NCBI GenBank assembly: GCA_964439725.1
Contig: CAYTPY010000005.1
Span: 1-48,446, forward strand
Length of the DNA: 48,446 nucleotides
DNA from: Croceibacterium_A sp964439725
Lineage (GTDB): Bacteria; Pseudomonadota; Alphaproteobacteria; Sphingomonadales; Sphingomonadaceae
Direction of reading: 5' to 3'
Under the pieces are notes generated by a model. It searched no databases. It was not told the origin of the DNA and saw only the letters and a program-made list of their open reading frames with translations. This document shows positions 7,639-16,159 of the stretch, in pieces. Position numbers and translations under genes: made by a program. Within the stretch, counting starts at the first letter, position 1; each line of letters opens with the position of its first letter.

Positions 7639-9090
7639 ATGACGCGAATGGGCGACGTTGAATCGGTTCTGGATGAGCTCGCGGAGATCTACGAGGGATC
7701 TGCCTCGAACCTGCGCGAGGCGATCGATGCTTACGTTCGGACGGGAGAGCGCCCCACCCCGGATCAACGGGCGCAGGGCTGCTTCGCCTACCCCGAATTG
7801 CGGATCGACTATGAGCCTTCCGCCGCCGTCCGGGCAGTTTCACGGGCCTATGGCCGGCTCAACGAGCCCGGGCGTTATACTTCAAGCATTGCCCGGCCAC
7901 AGCTGTTCCGCGACTACCTCGCCGAGCAACTCGGCCACTTGGTTGCCGACTACGGCGTGAAACTCTCGGTCGGTCATTCAGCAAGCGAGATCCCGTACCC
8001 GTACGTCCTGGACGGCTCCAGCGCCGCCCTGGGGAACATCGAGGCTACCGAGCTGGCCCGCATATTTCCGTCGACCGAGCTCGTCCACATAGGCGACGAG
8101 GTTGTGGACGGCCTCTGGCAGCCCGAGGGCAGCGAGCCGCGACCGCTCTGGCTGTTCGATGGCCCGAGAACCGATTTCAGTCTCGCGCGCCTCCGCCATT
8201 ACACCGGCACGCCGCCGGAGGATTTTCAGCATTTCGTCCTTTTCACCAACTACGTTCGCTACGTTGACGAGTTCGTGTCTTTCGCTGCGGCGGCTCTGGC
8301 CGAGCCCGAAAGCGGATACTCGCGGCTGTCGGTGCCGGGCGGGAGCTACATGAGCGGGAGCCCTGCCGATCTCGAAATGGAAGTAGCCGCCGGTCCCTGG
8401 CGGAAGTTCCAGATGCCGGCTTATCACCTGGTCGGAGAGAATCGCCGCGGTATCACCCTCGTCAATATTGGCGTCGGCCCTGCCAACGCCAAGACGATCT
8501 GCGACCACATTGCTGTATTGAGGCCCGAAGCCTGGCTGATGATCGGCCATTGCGGCGGGCTGCGCGAATCTCAGAAGATCGGCGATTACGTACTCGCCCA
8601 CGCTTACCTGCGCGACGATCACGTGCTCGATGACATGCTCCCGCGGGAGATTCCGCTTCCGGCCATCGCCGAGGTCCAGCAGGCGTTGTTCAAAGCGTCG
8701 GTGAAAGTCACCGGAGAGGACGAGGAAGCCGTCAAGAAGCGGCTGCGGACCGGGACCGTCATCACCACCGACGACCGGAACTGGGAGCTGCGCTACACGC
8801 TCTCGTCGCTGCGCTTCAACCAGAGCCGTGCCGTCGCCATCGATATGGAATCGGCCACCGTCGCAGCGCAAGGCTATCGCTTCCGCGTGCCCTACGGCAC
8901 CCTTCTCTGCGTCTCCGACAAGCCGCTCCACGGCGAGATCAAGCTGCCGGGAAGCGCGAGTGAATTCTACCAGATGGCGATCGGACAGCACTTGCGGGTC
9001 GGAATAGAGGCTCTCGAGATTCTGAAACGCGAAGGCGAAGCGCTGCACAGCCGCAAGCTGAGAAGCTTCGACGAACCGCCGCTACGTTGA
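7639..9090 (+). CDS. amn: AMP nucleosidase
   Basis: Enzyme of purine turnover: AMP + water gives adenine + ribose 5-phosphate, in the cytoplasm. The 483 residues match the usual length. The N-terminal half has the AMP-nucleosidase-specific domain (DYGVKLSVGHSASEIPYPYVLDG, within about 100-130). The C-terminal half is a purine phosphorylase-like fold with VNIGVGPANAKTICDH, MIGHCGGLRESQKIGDYVLA and the substrate-binding AIDMESATVAAQG. ATGs at 7639 and 7648 are both possible. The gene stands alone after 242 bases of non-coding DNA holding a long inverted repeat. Confidence 0.93.
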   Translation: MTRMGDVESVLDELAEIYEGSASNLREAIDAYVRTGERPTPDQRAQGCFAYPELRIDYEPSAAVRAVSRAYGRLNEPGRYTSSIARPQLFRDYLAEQLGHLVADYGVKLSVGHSASEIPYPYVLDGSSAALGNIEATELARIFPSTELVHIGDEVVDGLWQPEGSEPRPLWLFDGPRTDFSLARLRHYTGTPPEDFQHFVLFTNYVRYVDEFVSFAAAALAEPESGYSRLSVPGGSYMSGSPADLEMEVAAGPWRKFQMPAYHLVGENRRGITLVNIGVGPANAKTICDHIAVLRPEAWLMIGHCGGLRESQKIGDYVLAHAYLRDDHVLDDMLPREIPLPAIAEVQQALFKASVKVTGEDEEAVKKRLRTGTVITTDDRNWELRYTLSSLRFNQSRAVAIDMESATVAAQGYRFRVPYGTLLCVSDKPLHGEIKLPGSASEFYQMAIGQHLRVGIEALEILKREGEALHSRKLRSFDEPPLR

Positions 9091-9115
9091 CGCCGGCGAC
9101 ACCTGCGCCGGGCGT
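9090..9115 (+). terminator. Possible hairpin terminator after amn
   Basis: ACGCCGGCG (9090-9098) can pair with CGCCGGGCGT (9106-9115) around a 7-base loop with one bulged G. This gives a strong GC stem starting at the last base of the amn stop codon. No T-run follows, so intrinsic termination is uncertain; it may instead protect the 3' end. Confidence 0.35.
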
Positions 9116-9149
9116 GCGCAAGTCTTGAGGTTTCGATTAGAACCACAAA

Positions 9150-9184
9150 GTGTTTTCCAACACGGCCTATTTGTGCCTAATAGG
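9150..9184. repeat. Two adjacent perfect dyads upstream of the GH24 lysozyme gene
   Basis: GTGTT-TTCC-AACAC (9150-9163) is followed two bases later by CCTATT-TGTGCCT-AATAGG (9166-9184). Both have perfect arms and lie in noticeably AT-rich DNA 32 bases before the lysozyme start, where a promoter and operator would be expected. They could be operators for a local repressor or a tandem hairpin. Confidence 0.5.
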
Positions 9185-9215
9185 TTAGCTTCGATTCGCT
9201 AGCGACGAGGCTCCC

Positions 9216-9812
9216 ATGAACAGAAAGCTAATTTTCGATACCGTCCGGCGGCTGCTCGGGCGCGGGTTCCGGCAGGCGGAAGTGGCGGCGCTGGACGAGG
9301 CGATCGACCGCGCCAGCGCCAGCGCCCCGCTCTTCCCCGCAGCGCCGGGACGACGCGTGAGCGAGCGCGGCCTGGAGCTGATCAAGCGGTTCGAAGGCTG
9401 CCGGCTGACCGCCTATCCCGATCCGGGCAGCGGCGGGCCGCCGTGGACGATCGGCTGGGGCGCGACGCGGATCGGCGGCCAGCCGGTGCGGCCGGGGCAG
9501 ACCGTCACCCAGGACGAGGCCGACGCGCTGCTGGCGGCCGATGTCGCGCGCCATGCCGCCGAAGTCGAAGCGGCCCTGCAAGGGGCGCCCACTCACCAGG
9601 CGCAGTTCGATGCGCTCGTCAGCTTCCACTACAACACCGGCGCGATCGCGCGGGCAACGCTGACCCGGCGGCACCGCGAAGGCGATCATGCCCGGGCCGC
9701 GCGCGAGTTCGCCCGCTGGACCCGCAGCGGCGGCCGGGTGATGCCTGGGCTGGTGCGGCGCCGCGCGGCGGAGGAAGCGCTATACCGATCGGCCGATGGA
9801 GACGTGCAGTGA
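9216..9812 (+). CDS. Orphan phage-type lysozyme (glycoside hydrolase family 24)
   Basis: Muramidase that cleaves the MurNAc-GlcNAc bond of peptidoglycan. The 198 residues start with a helical, non-secretory extension (MNRKLIFDTVRRLLGRGF, then an acidic helix to about 33). The GH24 domain begins near residue 48 (VSERGLELIKRFEG). Catalytic candidates are Glu60, Asp69 and Thr78 (WTIGWGAT); the Glu-8-Asp spacing fits the family, while the Asp-Thr gap is longer than in T4-like enzymes. There is no signal peptide, holin or spanin gene nearby, and the neighbours are housekeeping genes. A domesticated endolysin or cell-wall remodelling enzyme is possible. It converges on tamB with 11 bases between the stops. 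Confidence 0.88.
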   Translation: MNRKLIFDTVRRLLGRGFRQAEVAALDEAIDRASASAPLFPAAPGRRVSERGLELIKRFEGCRLTAYPDPGSGGPPWTIGWGATRIGGQPVRPGQTVTQDEADALLAADVARHAAEVEAALQGAPTHQAQFDALVSFHYNTGAIARATLTRRHREGDHARAAREFARWTRSGGRVMPGLVRRRAAEEALYRSADGDVQ

Positions 9813-9823
9813 GGCGGGCCCGG

Positions 9824-12800
9824 TCAATAGTCGCGGCTGTATTCGGCCGCCGCGCTGCCGCGCCCGATCGTGTTGATGCTGGCGAGCAGCGACAGCCAAC
9901 TGGTGACGCGGAACTCCAGCTCGCTGGCGTTGTAGCCGCGCCCGTCGGTGACGACTTCGGCATAGAACCGGCGTCCGAAGTTCTTGCCGAGCGCGATCGC
10001 GGTGCCGCGGTCGAGCGCCGGATCGGCCGCGACGATGCGCAAGCGGTCGAGCCCGATCGACTGGCGCAGGCGGTTGATTGGATCCATGCCGCCGCCGCCC
10101 CGCAGCGAGGCGACCGCCGCGCCAAGCTGGAGCGCGTCGGTGGCCGAGAGGTTGGTGATGCCATCGCCGAACAGCATCCGCGCGAGCAGTTCTTCCTCCG
10201 GCAAGGCCGGGTTCGAGCTGAAAGCGATTTCCGGCTGGCTGGCGGTCCCGCGCACGGTGACGGCGACCTCGAGATCCTGGACCTCGGTCTCGGCGCGGAT
10301 GTCGAGGCGCGGATCGGGCGGAGTGTTCTCGTCGAAGTCGATCTCGCCGCGGGTGATCTCGAAGCGAACCCCGGCGAACGAGAAGAAGCCTTGCCGCGGG
10401 ACGACGCTGGCCTGGCCGCCGATGCGCGGGTTGTCGGTAGTGCCGCGCAGGATGATGTTCCCGCTCCATTCGCTGTCGAGGCCCATGCCGTCGACTTCGA
10501 TCCCGCCGGGGGCATTGGCGTCGATCAAAAAGCGCCAGGCGGCGCCAGGCGCGGCCGGCGGAGCGATGTCCGGCGGCAGGTTGATCTCGCGGGTGCGAAT
10601 GTTGGGCAACTGCTCCGGACCGGCGGCGCCGCCGAGCTGCCAGCGCGCCTCGTTGACGTGGACCCGCCCGGCGATGGTGCCGCCGACGCCGCTGGAGACG
10701 ATGCGCAGCGGGCCGGTGATCGTGGCCCCCATCGTCGCAAGGTCGAGGATCTCGGCGTCGCGCGCAGCTAGCCGCAAGTCGATCCGCGGGCCGCGGCCGC
10801 CGGTCATGCCCGACAAGTCGACGAAGCCGCTGCCGCTGACGCTGCCGCCGTTGGGCGCGGTGCCGGCGAAGGACGTGAGATTGAGGCGCGAGCCGGCGAA
10901 CGTGCCGCGAGCGCGGACCTGGCGCAAGTCGCTGCCGGTTAGCTGGCTCTGCACCCGCAGCGCATCGCCGGCGAGCGAGCCGCGCACTTGCGGATTGAGC
11001 AGCGAGCCGCGCACGTCGGCCGCGACCCGCAGCGTCCCGGTGAGGTCGAGAAGGTCGATCGCCGCGAGCCGCCAGAGCGCGTCGGCCGGGCCTTCGAAGC
11101 GAAGCTGGGCGAACAAGTCGCCGGCATAGAGCCGGTCCATCACCCCGCCCGTGGCCGGGAGCCCGGCGATGCGCGCCTGAAGGCGGCCGCGAGTCTGGCC
11201 CTGGTCCTGCAGCACGGCCCGCGCGGCGAGCTCGCTGGGAGTGAGGCGGCCGACGAGGGCCAAGTCGAGCGGCCGCGACGAGAGGACGAGGCCGGAGCGG
11301 GTCAGGTTATCGATCATGACCCGGGCGTCGCCGACGGGCACGCCGTTCGGGCCGGCGCCGAAGTCGATGATGCCCGAGATCGTGCCGCCGAGGCCCATGT
11401 CGCCGGCGAAGATGTCGACCAGCGACAGCGGCATCTGGGCTAGGCTGAGCCGGCCCTCCGTCGGCTCGGTGCCGCCGAAGCGGCCCTCGCCGATCAGGAA
11501 ACCGTTGCCGAAGCTGAGCTGGGTTCGCTGCAGCGCCCAGCCGCCGTCTTCGGTCTTGAGCAGCACCGCGCGGCGCGGCATCGAAATGTCGCGGCCGGCG
11601 TATTCGCCGCGTGCCGCAACCGCGATCCGGTCGGAGGCGACGTCGCCGGCGACCTGCAGGTTGAAGCGGCTGCCGCGGCGGCCGGAGAGCGCGGCCTGGA
11701 AGCTGCCCTCGCCGTTCACCACTTCGGCGTTGATCGCGACGCGGCCGAGGAACAGCGTGCCGTAATTGATGCCGGCGGCGCGGACGGTGCCGGTGACCGT
11801 CGAATTGCCCTCGGCGAAGAAACCGCTGACGTTGATCGTCGCCTCGTTGATCGCGATCGGAGTTGGGCCGCGGAAAGTGGCGTCGTTGGCCGTGAGCGCG
11901 ACGTCAAAGCCCTGGCCGCCGTTGCGCTGCGCCAGCGCGATCGTGCCGTCGATGCCGCCGCCGGCAAGGCGCAGATCGCCGACCACCGCGCCGTCGCCGA
12001 GGATCAGGTCGCCGGTGATCGAAGTGCGCCAAACGTCGAGCCGCTCGATACCGATGCGGGTCGGCCCGCCGGCCGGCATGTTCAGATTGACGATGCCGTC
12101 GAACGGCCCGAGCATCGATTGGCCTTCGGTCTCGATGCGGAAGCCGTCGGGGGTCGGAGCGAGCGCGACGCGCACGTCCTCCAGCCCGGCGGCGGGAAGC
12201 GGGCTGGCAAAGACCAGCGTGGCGCGCGGGCCATCGTCGGCCAGTGACGCTTCGACCGTGAACGGACCGTAATCGACATGGCGGCCGCTGCCGGCGAGCG
12301 TGGTTTCGGCGCCGTCGACCCGGCCATCGAGCGTGAGCGCGAGCTTGCTGGCGGAGAGGCGGGTGTTGTCGAACACGATCGGACGGCCCGCGCCGAGCAC
12401 GACCGAGCCGTCGAAGCGGATGTTGGTGCCGGCGATGCTGGTCAGCGTCTCGTTGGTGACGCGAGGCATGCGGCCGGTGAAGTTGGCCGCGAGGCGCCAG
12501 GGCACGCCGTTGCCGATCATGAAGCGGATCTTGCCGCCGGCGTCGATCGTGCCGAGATTCTCGAGCGCTATGCCGCGCGCCTCGACCGGGCCGGCCAGGG
12601 CATAACCGCCGCGGGCGAGATCGCCGCGCAGCGTCAGATCGGCGCGCAAGCCGGGGAAGCGCAGCGCCAGGTCGTCGGAGAGCAGCCGGTCACCGGTCAG
12701 CACCACGGTGCCGCGCAAGGTTCCGTTGACCAGGCGCGGGTCGGCGATCGCATTGCCGCTGACGATCCGGTCGACGCTGGCATCGAGCGGGATGGTCCAG

Positions 12801-14035
12801 CGGGTGCCGTCGTAAGCGATAGTCCCGCGCTCGGTAATGCCGATGAGGCGGGTGCCGCCGGCATTGAGCTCGCCGATCGACAGCTCGAGCGGCGCGGTGA
12901 GACCCTGGAACGGTCCGTCGAGCGTGACTCGGGCGACCGTGTCGTCGAGCGTGAGGCCGGGGCCGAACAGCTCGTTGTCGAGCAGGACCGCCTGCAGCGT
13001 CAGGCCGCCGAACGCGTTGTTGCCGAGATCGATCGCGCCCTCGCCGTCCAGCGCGACGCCGCTGCCGCGGACCGCGAGCGTGCCGTCGAGAACGCTGTCC
13101 TCGAGCGTGCCGACCGCCGCCAGCGAGACGACCTCGCCGAGCGCGGCCGCGGGCATTCCGGTCAGGTAGTCCTCGGGCCGGGCCTGACCGACGATCTTGT
13201 AGCGTCCCTCCCGGTTGTAGAGGCGGAACGCCGCGAGGTAAGTGCCGCCCTGATTGACGACGAACGAGCCGTTCCAGGCGTCCCAGTCGCCGTCGCCGAC
13301 GACGCGGGCGCGCACGTCCTGCTCCGCCCCCATCATCGTGGCGAGGAGCCCGCCGGCGGGTGCGCGGTAGTCGAGATCGATGTTGAAGCGGTCGCCATCG
13401 GGGAAAGCGTCGACCAGCGCCCTGAGGCGGTCGCCCCCGCCGAACTCACCATTGGCGTCCAGCAGCACGCGCCCGTCGCGCACGTCGGCGCGGGCCTGGA
13501 AGTCGATCATCCGCTCGGCCCCGAGCAGCCCTTCGGCGACGCGCAGATCGTCGACGACCAGCCGGTCGACCCGAATGTCGAAGTTGGGAAGGATCGGCGC
13601 GTCGGGATCGCCCGGGAGCAGCTCGGGCGCGGCGTGGAGCGTGCCGCCGGTCAGGACCAAGTGGCGGACGTCGAGGCCGGTAAACAGGAACTTGATAGGC
13701 CGCCAGTTGAGATCGACTTCGGGCACTTCGAGGAACAGCACGTCGTTGGCGTCGCGGAACTCGACGTCGTACAATGTGGCGCTCCACAGCACCGAACCCT
13801 CGATGCGCCCGACCGACACCTGGAGCCCGGAGGCCGGCGCCACTTTGGCAATCTGCTCGACGATGAAGTTGCGGCCCGAGCCGGTGTGAAGCCAAGCGAC
13901 GGCGATGGCGATGACCGCCAGCAGGGCCAGCACCGCCCCGCCGACCCAAGTCAGTGCCCGCGAGGCGGGGGAACGGCGCCGCGGCGTTTCGTTGGCCGCC
14001 GGTTCGTCGGGCGCGATAACGACATCCTCCGCCAT
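9824..14035 (-). CDS. tamB: Translocation and assembly module inner-membrane protein TamB
   Basis: Very large AsmA-like envelope protein (1403 residues) that works with TamA in outer-membrane protein assembly and/or phospholipid transfer between membranes. It has a cytoplasmic N-terminus of about 26 residues and one membrane anchor (about 27-49). A long series of beta-repeats with recurrent GxxxL/DGxG patterns follows, with a C-terminal DUF490/TamB domain (FFSFAGVRFEITRGEIDFDE; final FRVTSWLSLLASINT and YSRDY). The reading frame is uninterrupted. The ATG overlaps the tamA stop as TGATG. Length is within the family range (about 1200-1500). Confidence 0.95.
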   Translation of the reverse strand: MAEDVVIAPDEPAANETPRRRSPASRALTWVGGAVLALLAVIAIAVAWLHTGSGRNFIVEQIAKVAPASGLQVSVGRIEGSVLWSATLYDVEFRDANDVLFLEVPEVDLNWRPIKFLFTGLDVRHLVLTGGTLHAAPELLPGDPDAPILPNFDIRVDRLVVDDLRVAEGLLGAERMIDFQARADVRDGRVLLDANGEFGGGDRLRALVDAFPDGDRFNIDLDYRAPAGGLLATMMGAEQDVRARVVGDGDWDAWNGSFVVNQGGTYLAAFRLYNREGRYKIVGQARPEDYLTGMPAAALGEVVSLAAVGTLEDSVLDGTLAVRGSGVALDGEGAIDLGNNAFGGLTLQAVLLDNELFGPGLTLDDTVARVTLDGPFQGLTAPLELSIGELNAGGTRLIGITERGTIAYDGTRWTIPLDASVDRIVSGNAIADPRLVNGTLRGTVVLTGDRLLSDDLALRFPGLRADLTLRGDLARGGYALAGPVEARGIALENLGTIDAGGKIRFMIGNGVPWRLAANFTGRMPRVTNETLTSIAGTNIRFDGSVVLGAGRPIVFDNTRLSASKLALTLDGRVDGAETTLAGSGRHVDYGPFTVEASLADDGPRATLVFASPLPAAGLEDVRVALAPTPDGFRIETEGQSMLGPFDGIVNLNMPAGGPTRIGIERLDVWRTSITGDLILGDGAVVGDLRLAGGGIDGTIALAQRNGGQGFDVALTANDATFRGPTPIAINEATINVSGFFAEGNSTVTGTVRAAGINYGTLFLGRVAINAEVVNGEGSFQAALSGRRGSRFNLQVAGDVASDRIAVAARGEYAGRDISMPRRAVLLKTEDGGWALQRTQLSFGNGFLIGEGRFGGTEPTEGRLSLAQMPLSLVDIFAGDMGLGGTISGIIDFGAGPNGVPVGDARVMIDNLTRSGLVLSSRPLDLALVGRLTPSELAARAVLQDQGQTRGRLQARIAGLPATGGVMDRLYAGDLFAQLRFEGPADALWRLAAIDLLDLTGTLRVAADVRGSLLNPQVRGSLAGDALRVQSQLTGSDLRQVRARGTFAGSRLNLTSFAGTAPNGGSVSGSGFVDLSGMTGGRGPRIDLRLAARDAEILDLATMGATITGPLRIVSSGVGGTIAGRVHVNEARWQLGGAAGPEQLPNIRTREINLPPDIAPPAAPGAAWRFLIDANAPGGIEVDGMGLDSEWSGNIILRGTTDNPRIGGQASVVPRQGFFSFAGVRFEITRGEIDFDENTPPDPRLDIRAETEVQDLEVAVTVRGTASQPEIAFSSNPALPEEELLARMLFGDGITNLSATDALQLGAAVASLRGGGGMDPINRLRQSIGLDRLRIVAADPALDRGTAIALGKNFGRRFYAEVVTDGRGYNASELEFRVTSWLSLLASINTIGRGSAAAEYSRDY

Positions 14036-16158
14036 CAGAACGACTGCCCGAGGCCGACGTAGACGCCGAACTTGGAATCGTTCGGGCCGGGGTTGAGCGG
14101 GACGCCGACGTCGATGCGCAGCGGGCCGAAGTTGGTGTGATAGCGCGCGCCGATGCCGGCGCCGATCTTGATCTCGTCGAAGCCGGGCGTCGCATCCTCA
14201 CCCACGGTGCCGGCATCGATGAACGGCACGATACCGAGCGCGCCGCCGAGCAGGCCGGTGCGAATCCGCGCTTCGAGCGAGAGCTCCGTCAGCGAGCGGC
14301 CGCCGGTCGGATCGCCCAAGCTGTTGCGCGGGCCGATGCCCTTGTAGGCATAGCCGCGGACCGAGCCGCCGCCACCGGCGTAGAGCCGGCGCGACGGCGC
14401 GATGGCGGAAACCGGCGCGCCCGGGATGCTGGCGAAGCGGGCGCGCGAGGCCAGCACGATATTGTCGCTGACGGGCAAGTAGTACGCGCCCTGCACTTCG
14501 CCGCGCAGGTAGAAGCTCTCGACCCCGTTGGTGCGCGAGACCTCAGGCGAGAGACGCGAGCTGACGCGGAAGCCGCGGCGCGGGTCGAGCAGGTCGTCCG
14601 AAGTGTCGACCTGGGCAAAGAGCGGAATCGCGCCGATGAAGTAGGTCTGGCGCGGGCCGAGATTGCCGTCGGCGTCGACTTCGCGTTCGCCGGTGGCGAC
14701 AAGCTCCAGCCCAACCCCCCAGCTGAACGGCTTCTGGAACAGGATCGTGCTGAGCCGCTCGTAGTTGCCGACCAGCGAGACGGTGCGAGCGTCATAAGGA
14801 CCGTAGTCGATCGTGCTGGCGTAGGCGTCGACGGTGAGAATCTTGTCCCGGCCGCCGAAATTGTTCTTGCGGAACGTCACGCCGGCCAGCTGCTCGGCCG
14901 TGCCCAGAATGCCGCGCACGCGGAGCATGCCTTCGGGAGGGAACAGGTTGCGGTGCTCCCAAGCGCCTTCGACCTTGAAGCCTTCGCCGCTACCATAGCC
15001 GACTCGGCCGGCGATCGTGCGCAGCTTGGCCGGAGTCATCTCGACCGCGATGTCGACCGTGCCCGGCTCGCCTTCGACCGGCGGCGCCGCTTCGACCGGG
15101 GTGAGCGTGACGCTGTTGACCAAGCCGGTGGCGAGGATCGCGCGGCGGAAATCGAGCTCCAGGCTGCGCTGGTAGATATCGCCCGGTTCGAAACGGGCGA
15201 TGCCGGCCAGGTGATCGGCCGACATGAAATCGGGCATGTTGGTGGTGACGTTGCCGAAGCGGTACTTGCCCCCCGGCGTGACCGGCATCGTCAGATCGCC
15301 TTCGATGCGATCGTGATCGATCAGCAGCTCCGGCTCCTCGATCCGCGCGAAGGGATAGCCGCTTTCGCCGATCGCCAGATCGAGATCATAGCGCTCCTCG
15401 ACGATCTTGTCGGACATCAGCGGATCGCCGGGCTGAATCTCGAACACTTCGCGCAACATCGCGTAGTCAGCGCCGGCCTCGGCGAGGCGGCCCAGATCGA
15501 TCGCGCCGAAACGATATTGCGAACCCGGGATGATATCGAAGCGCACTGTCGGCCGCTGGTCGGCAGTTTCCTGGCCAGGTTCGATGCTCCCGACCGAACG
15601 GAACACCAGCGCGTCATAATACCCATACACCCGCAACATGCGGTTGAGCAGATCTTCGTCGGCGCGAGACTGGGCGGCGAGGCGGGCAACGTTGCCGTCG
15701 TCATCCAGTTCTTCGACGGTGGAGAGGTCCTCGAACCGCTCGAGGAAGTCGTCGTGGTAGGGGAACAGCGCCTCTTCGCGCGGGAAGACGAGCACCAGCT
15801 CGTCGGAAATCCGCTCTTCATCGCCCAGCTCGACGGGCGGCTCGACATCCTCGAACTCGGCGAATTGGATGTCGTCTTCGGGCTCCAACGGAGCGATTTG
15901 CGGCAGCTCCTGGTTCTCCGGCCACGGCAGGTCGAGTTCGGGCAACTCGGCCACCGGAGACGACGGATCGAGCTCACCCGGCCCTTCCCCAGCGTCGGCG
16001 TCCGCCGGAACGCCCTGCGATGCCCATCCCTCGGGATTGGCCACCGCTTCGTCCGGTATCAAATCTTCGAGCGTCGGCAGCGTCTCAGTGTCCTGAGCCG
16101 CGAGCGGGGACCATATAAGAGAAGTCGACGCCGCCAGAGCGACGAGCCGGCGGCGCAA
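14035..16158 (-). CDS. tamA: Translocation and assembly module outer-membrane protein TamA
   Basis: Omp85/BamA-type outer-membrane barrel (707 residues): signal peptide (MRRRLVALAAS... cut near 21-22, LAA|QD), POTRA domains, then a C-terminal barrel ending LGQSF, whose final Phe suits BAM recognition. The barrel carries GGGGSVRGYAYKGIGPRN, the conserved RGY lid-lock motif. I chose a TTG start at 16158: it lies one base after the bpt stop (TAG-A-TTG), gives a proper signal peptide, and no ATG or GTG does so; a longer frame would run through bpt. Residues 24-155 are strikingly acidic, with no lysine, an unusual insertion ahead of the first clear POTRA. Coupled to tamB downstream. Confidence 0.93.
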   Translation of the reverse strand: MRRRLVALAASTSLIWSPLAAQDTETLPTLEDLIPDEAVANPEGWASQGVPADADAGEGPGELDPSSPVAELPELDLPWPENQELPQIAPLEPEDDIQFAEFEDVEPPVELGDEERISDELVLVFPREEALFPYHDDFLERFEDLSTVEELDDDGNVARLAAQSRADEDLLNRMLRVYGYYDALVFRSVGSIEPGQETADQRPTVRFDIIPGSQYRFGAIDLGRLAEAGADYAMLREVFEIQPGDPLMSDKIVEERYDLDLAIGESGYPFARIEEPELLIDHDRIEGDLTMPVTPGGKYRFGNVTTNMPDFMSADHLAGIARFEPGDIYQRSLELDFRRAILATGLVNSVTLTPVEAAPPVEGEPGTVDIAVEMTPAKLRTIAGRVGYGSGEGFKVEGAWEHRNLFPPEGMLRVRGILGTAEQLAGVTFRKNNFGGRDKILTVDAYASTIDYGPYDARTVSLVGNYERLSTILFQKPFSWGVGLELVATGEREVDADGNLGPRQTYFIGAIPLFAQVDTSDDLLDPRRGFRVSSRLSPEVSRTNGVESFYLRGEVQGAYYLPVSDNIVLASRARFASIPGAPVSAIAPSRRLYAGGGGSVRGYAYKGIGPRNSLGDPTGGRSLTELSLEARIRTGLLGGALGIVPFIDAGTVGEDATPGFDEIKIGAGIGARYHTNFGPLRIDVGVPLNPGPNDSKFGVYVGLGQSF

Positions 16159-16159
16159 T

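Noticed and set aside
9216..9812. Prophage remnant
   Set aside because: Only the lysozyme gene is phage-like; flanking genes (amn, tamB) are core genes and no att-like repeats were noticed.
12278..14062. 594-codon open frame opposite tamB
   Set aside because: Antisense shadow typical of GC-rich DNA; no coherent domain, and tamB is unambiguous.
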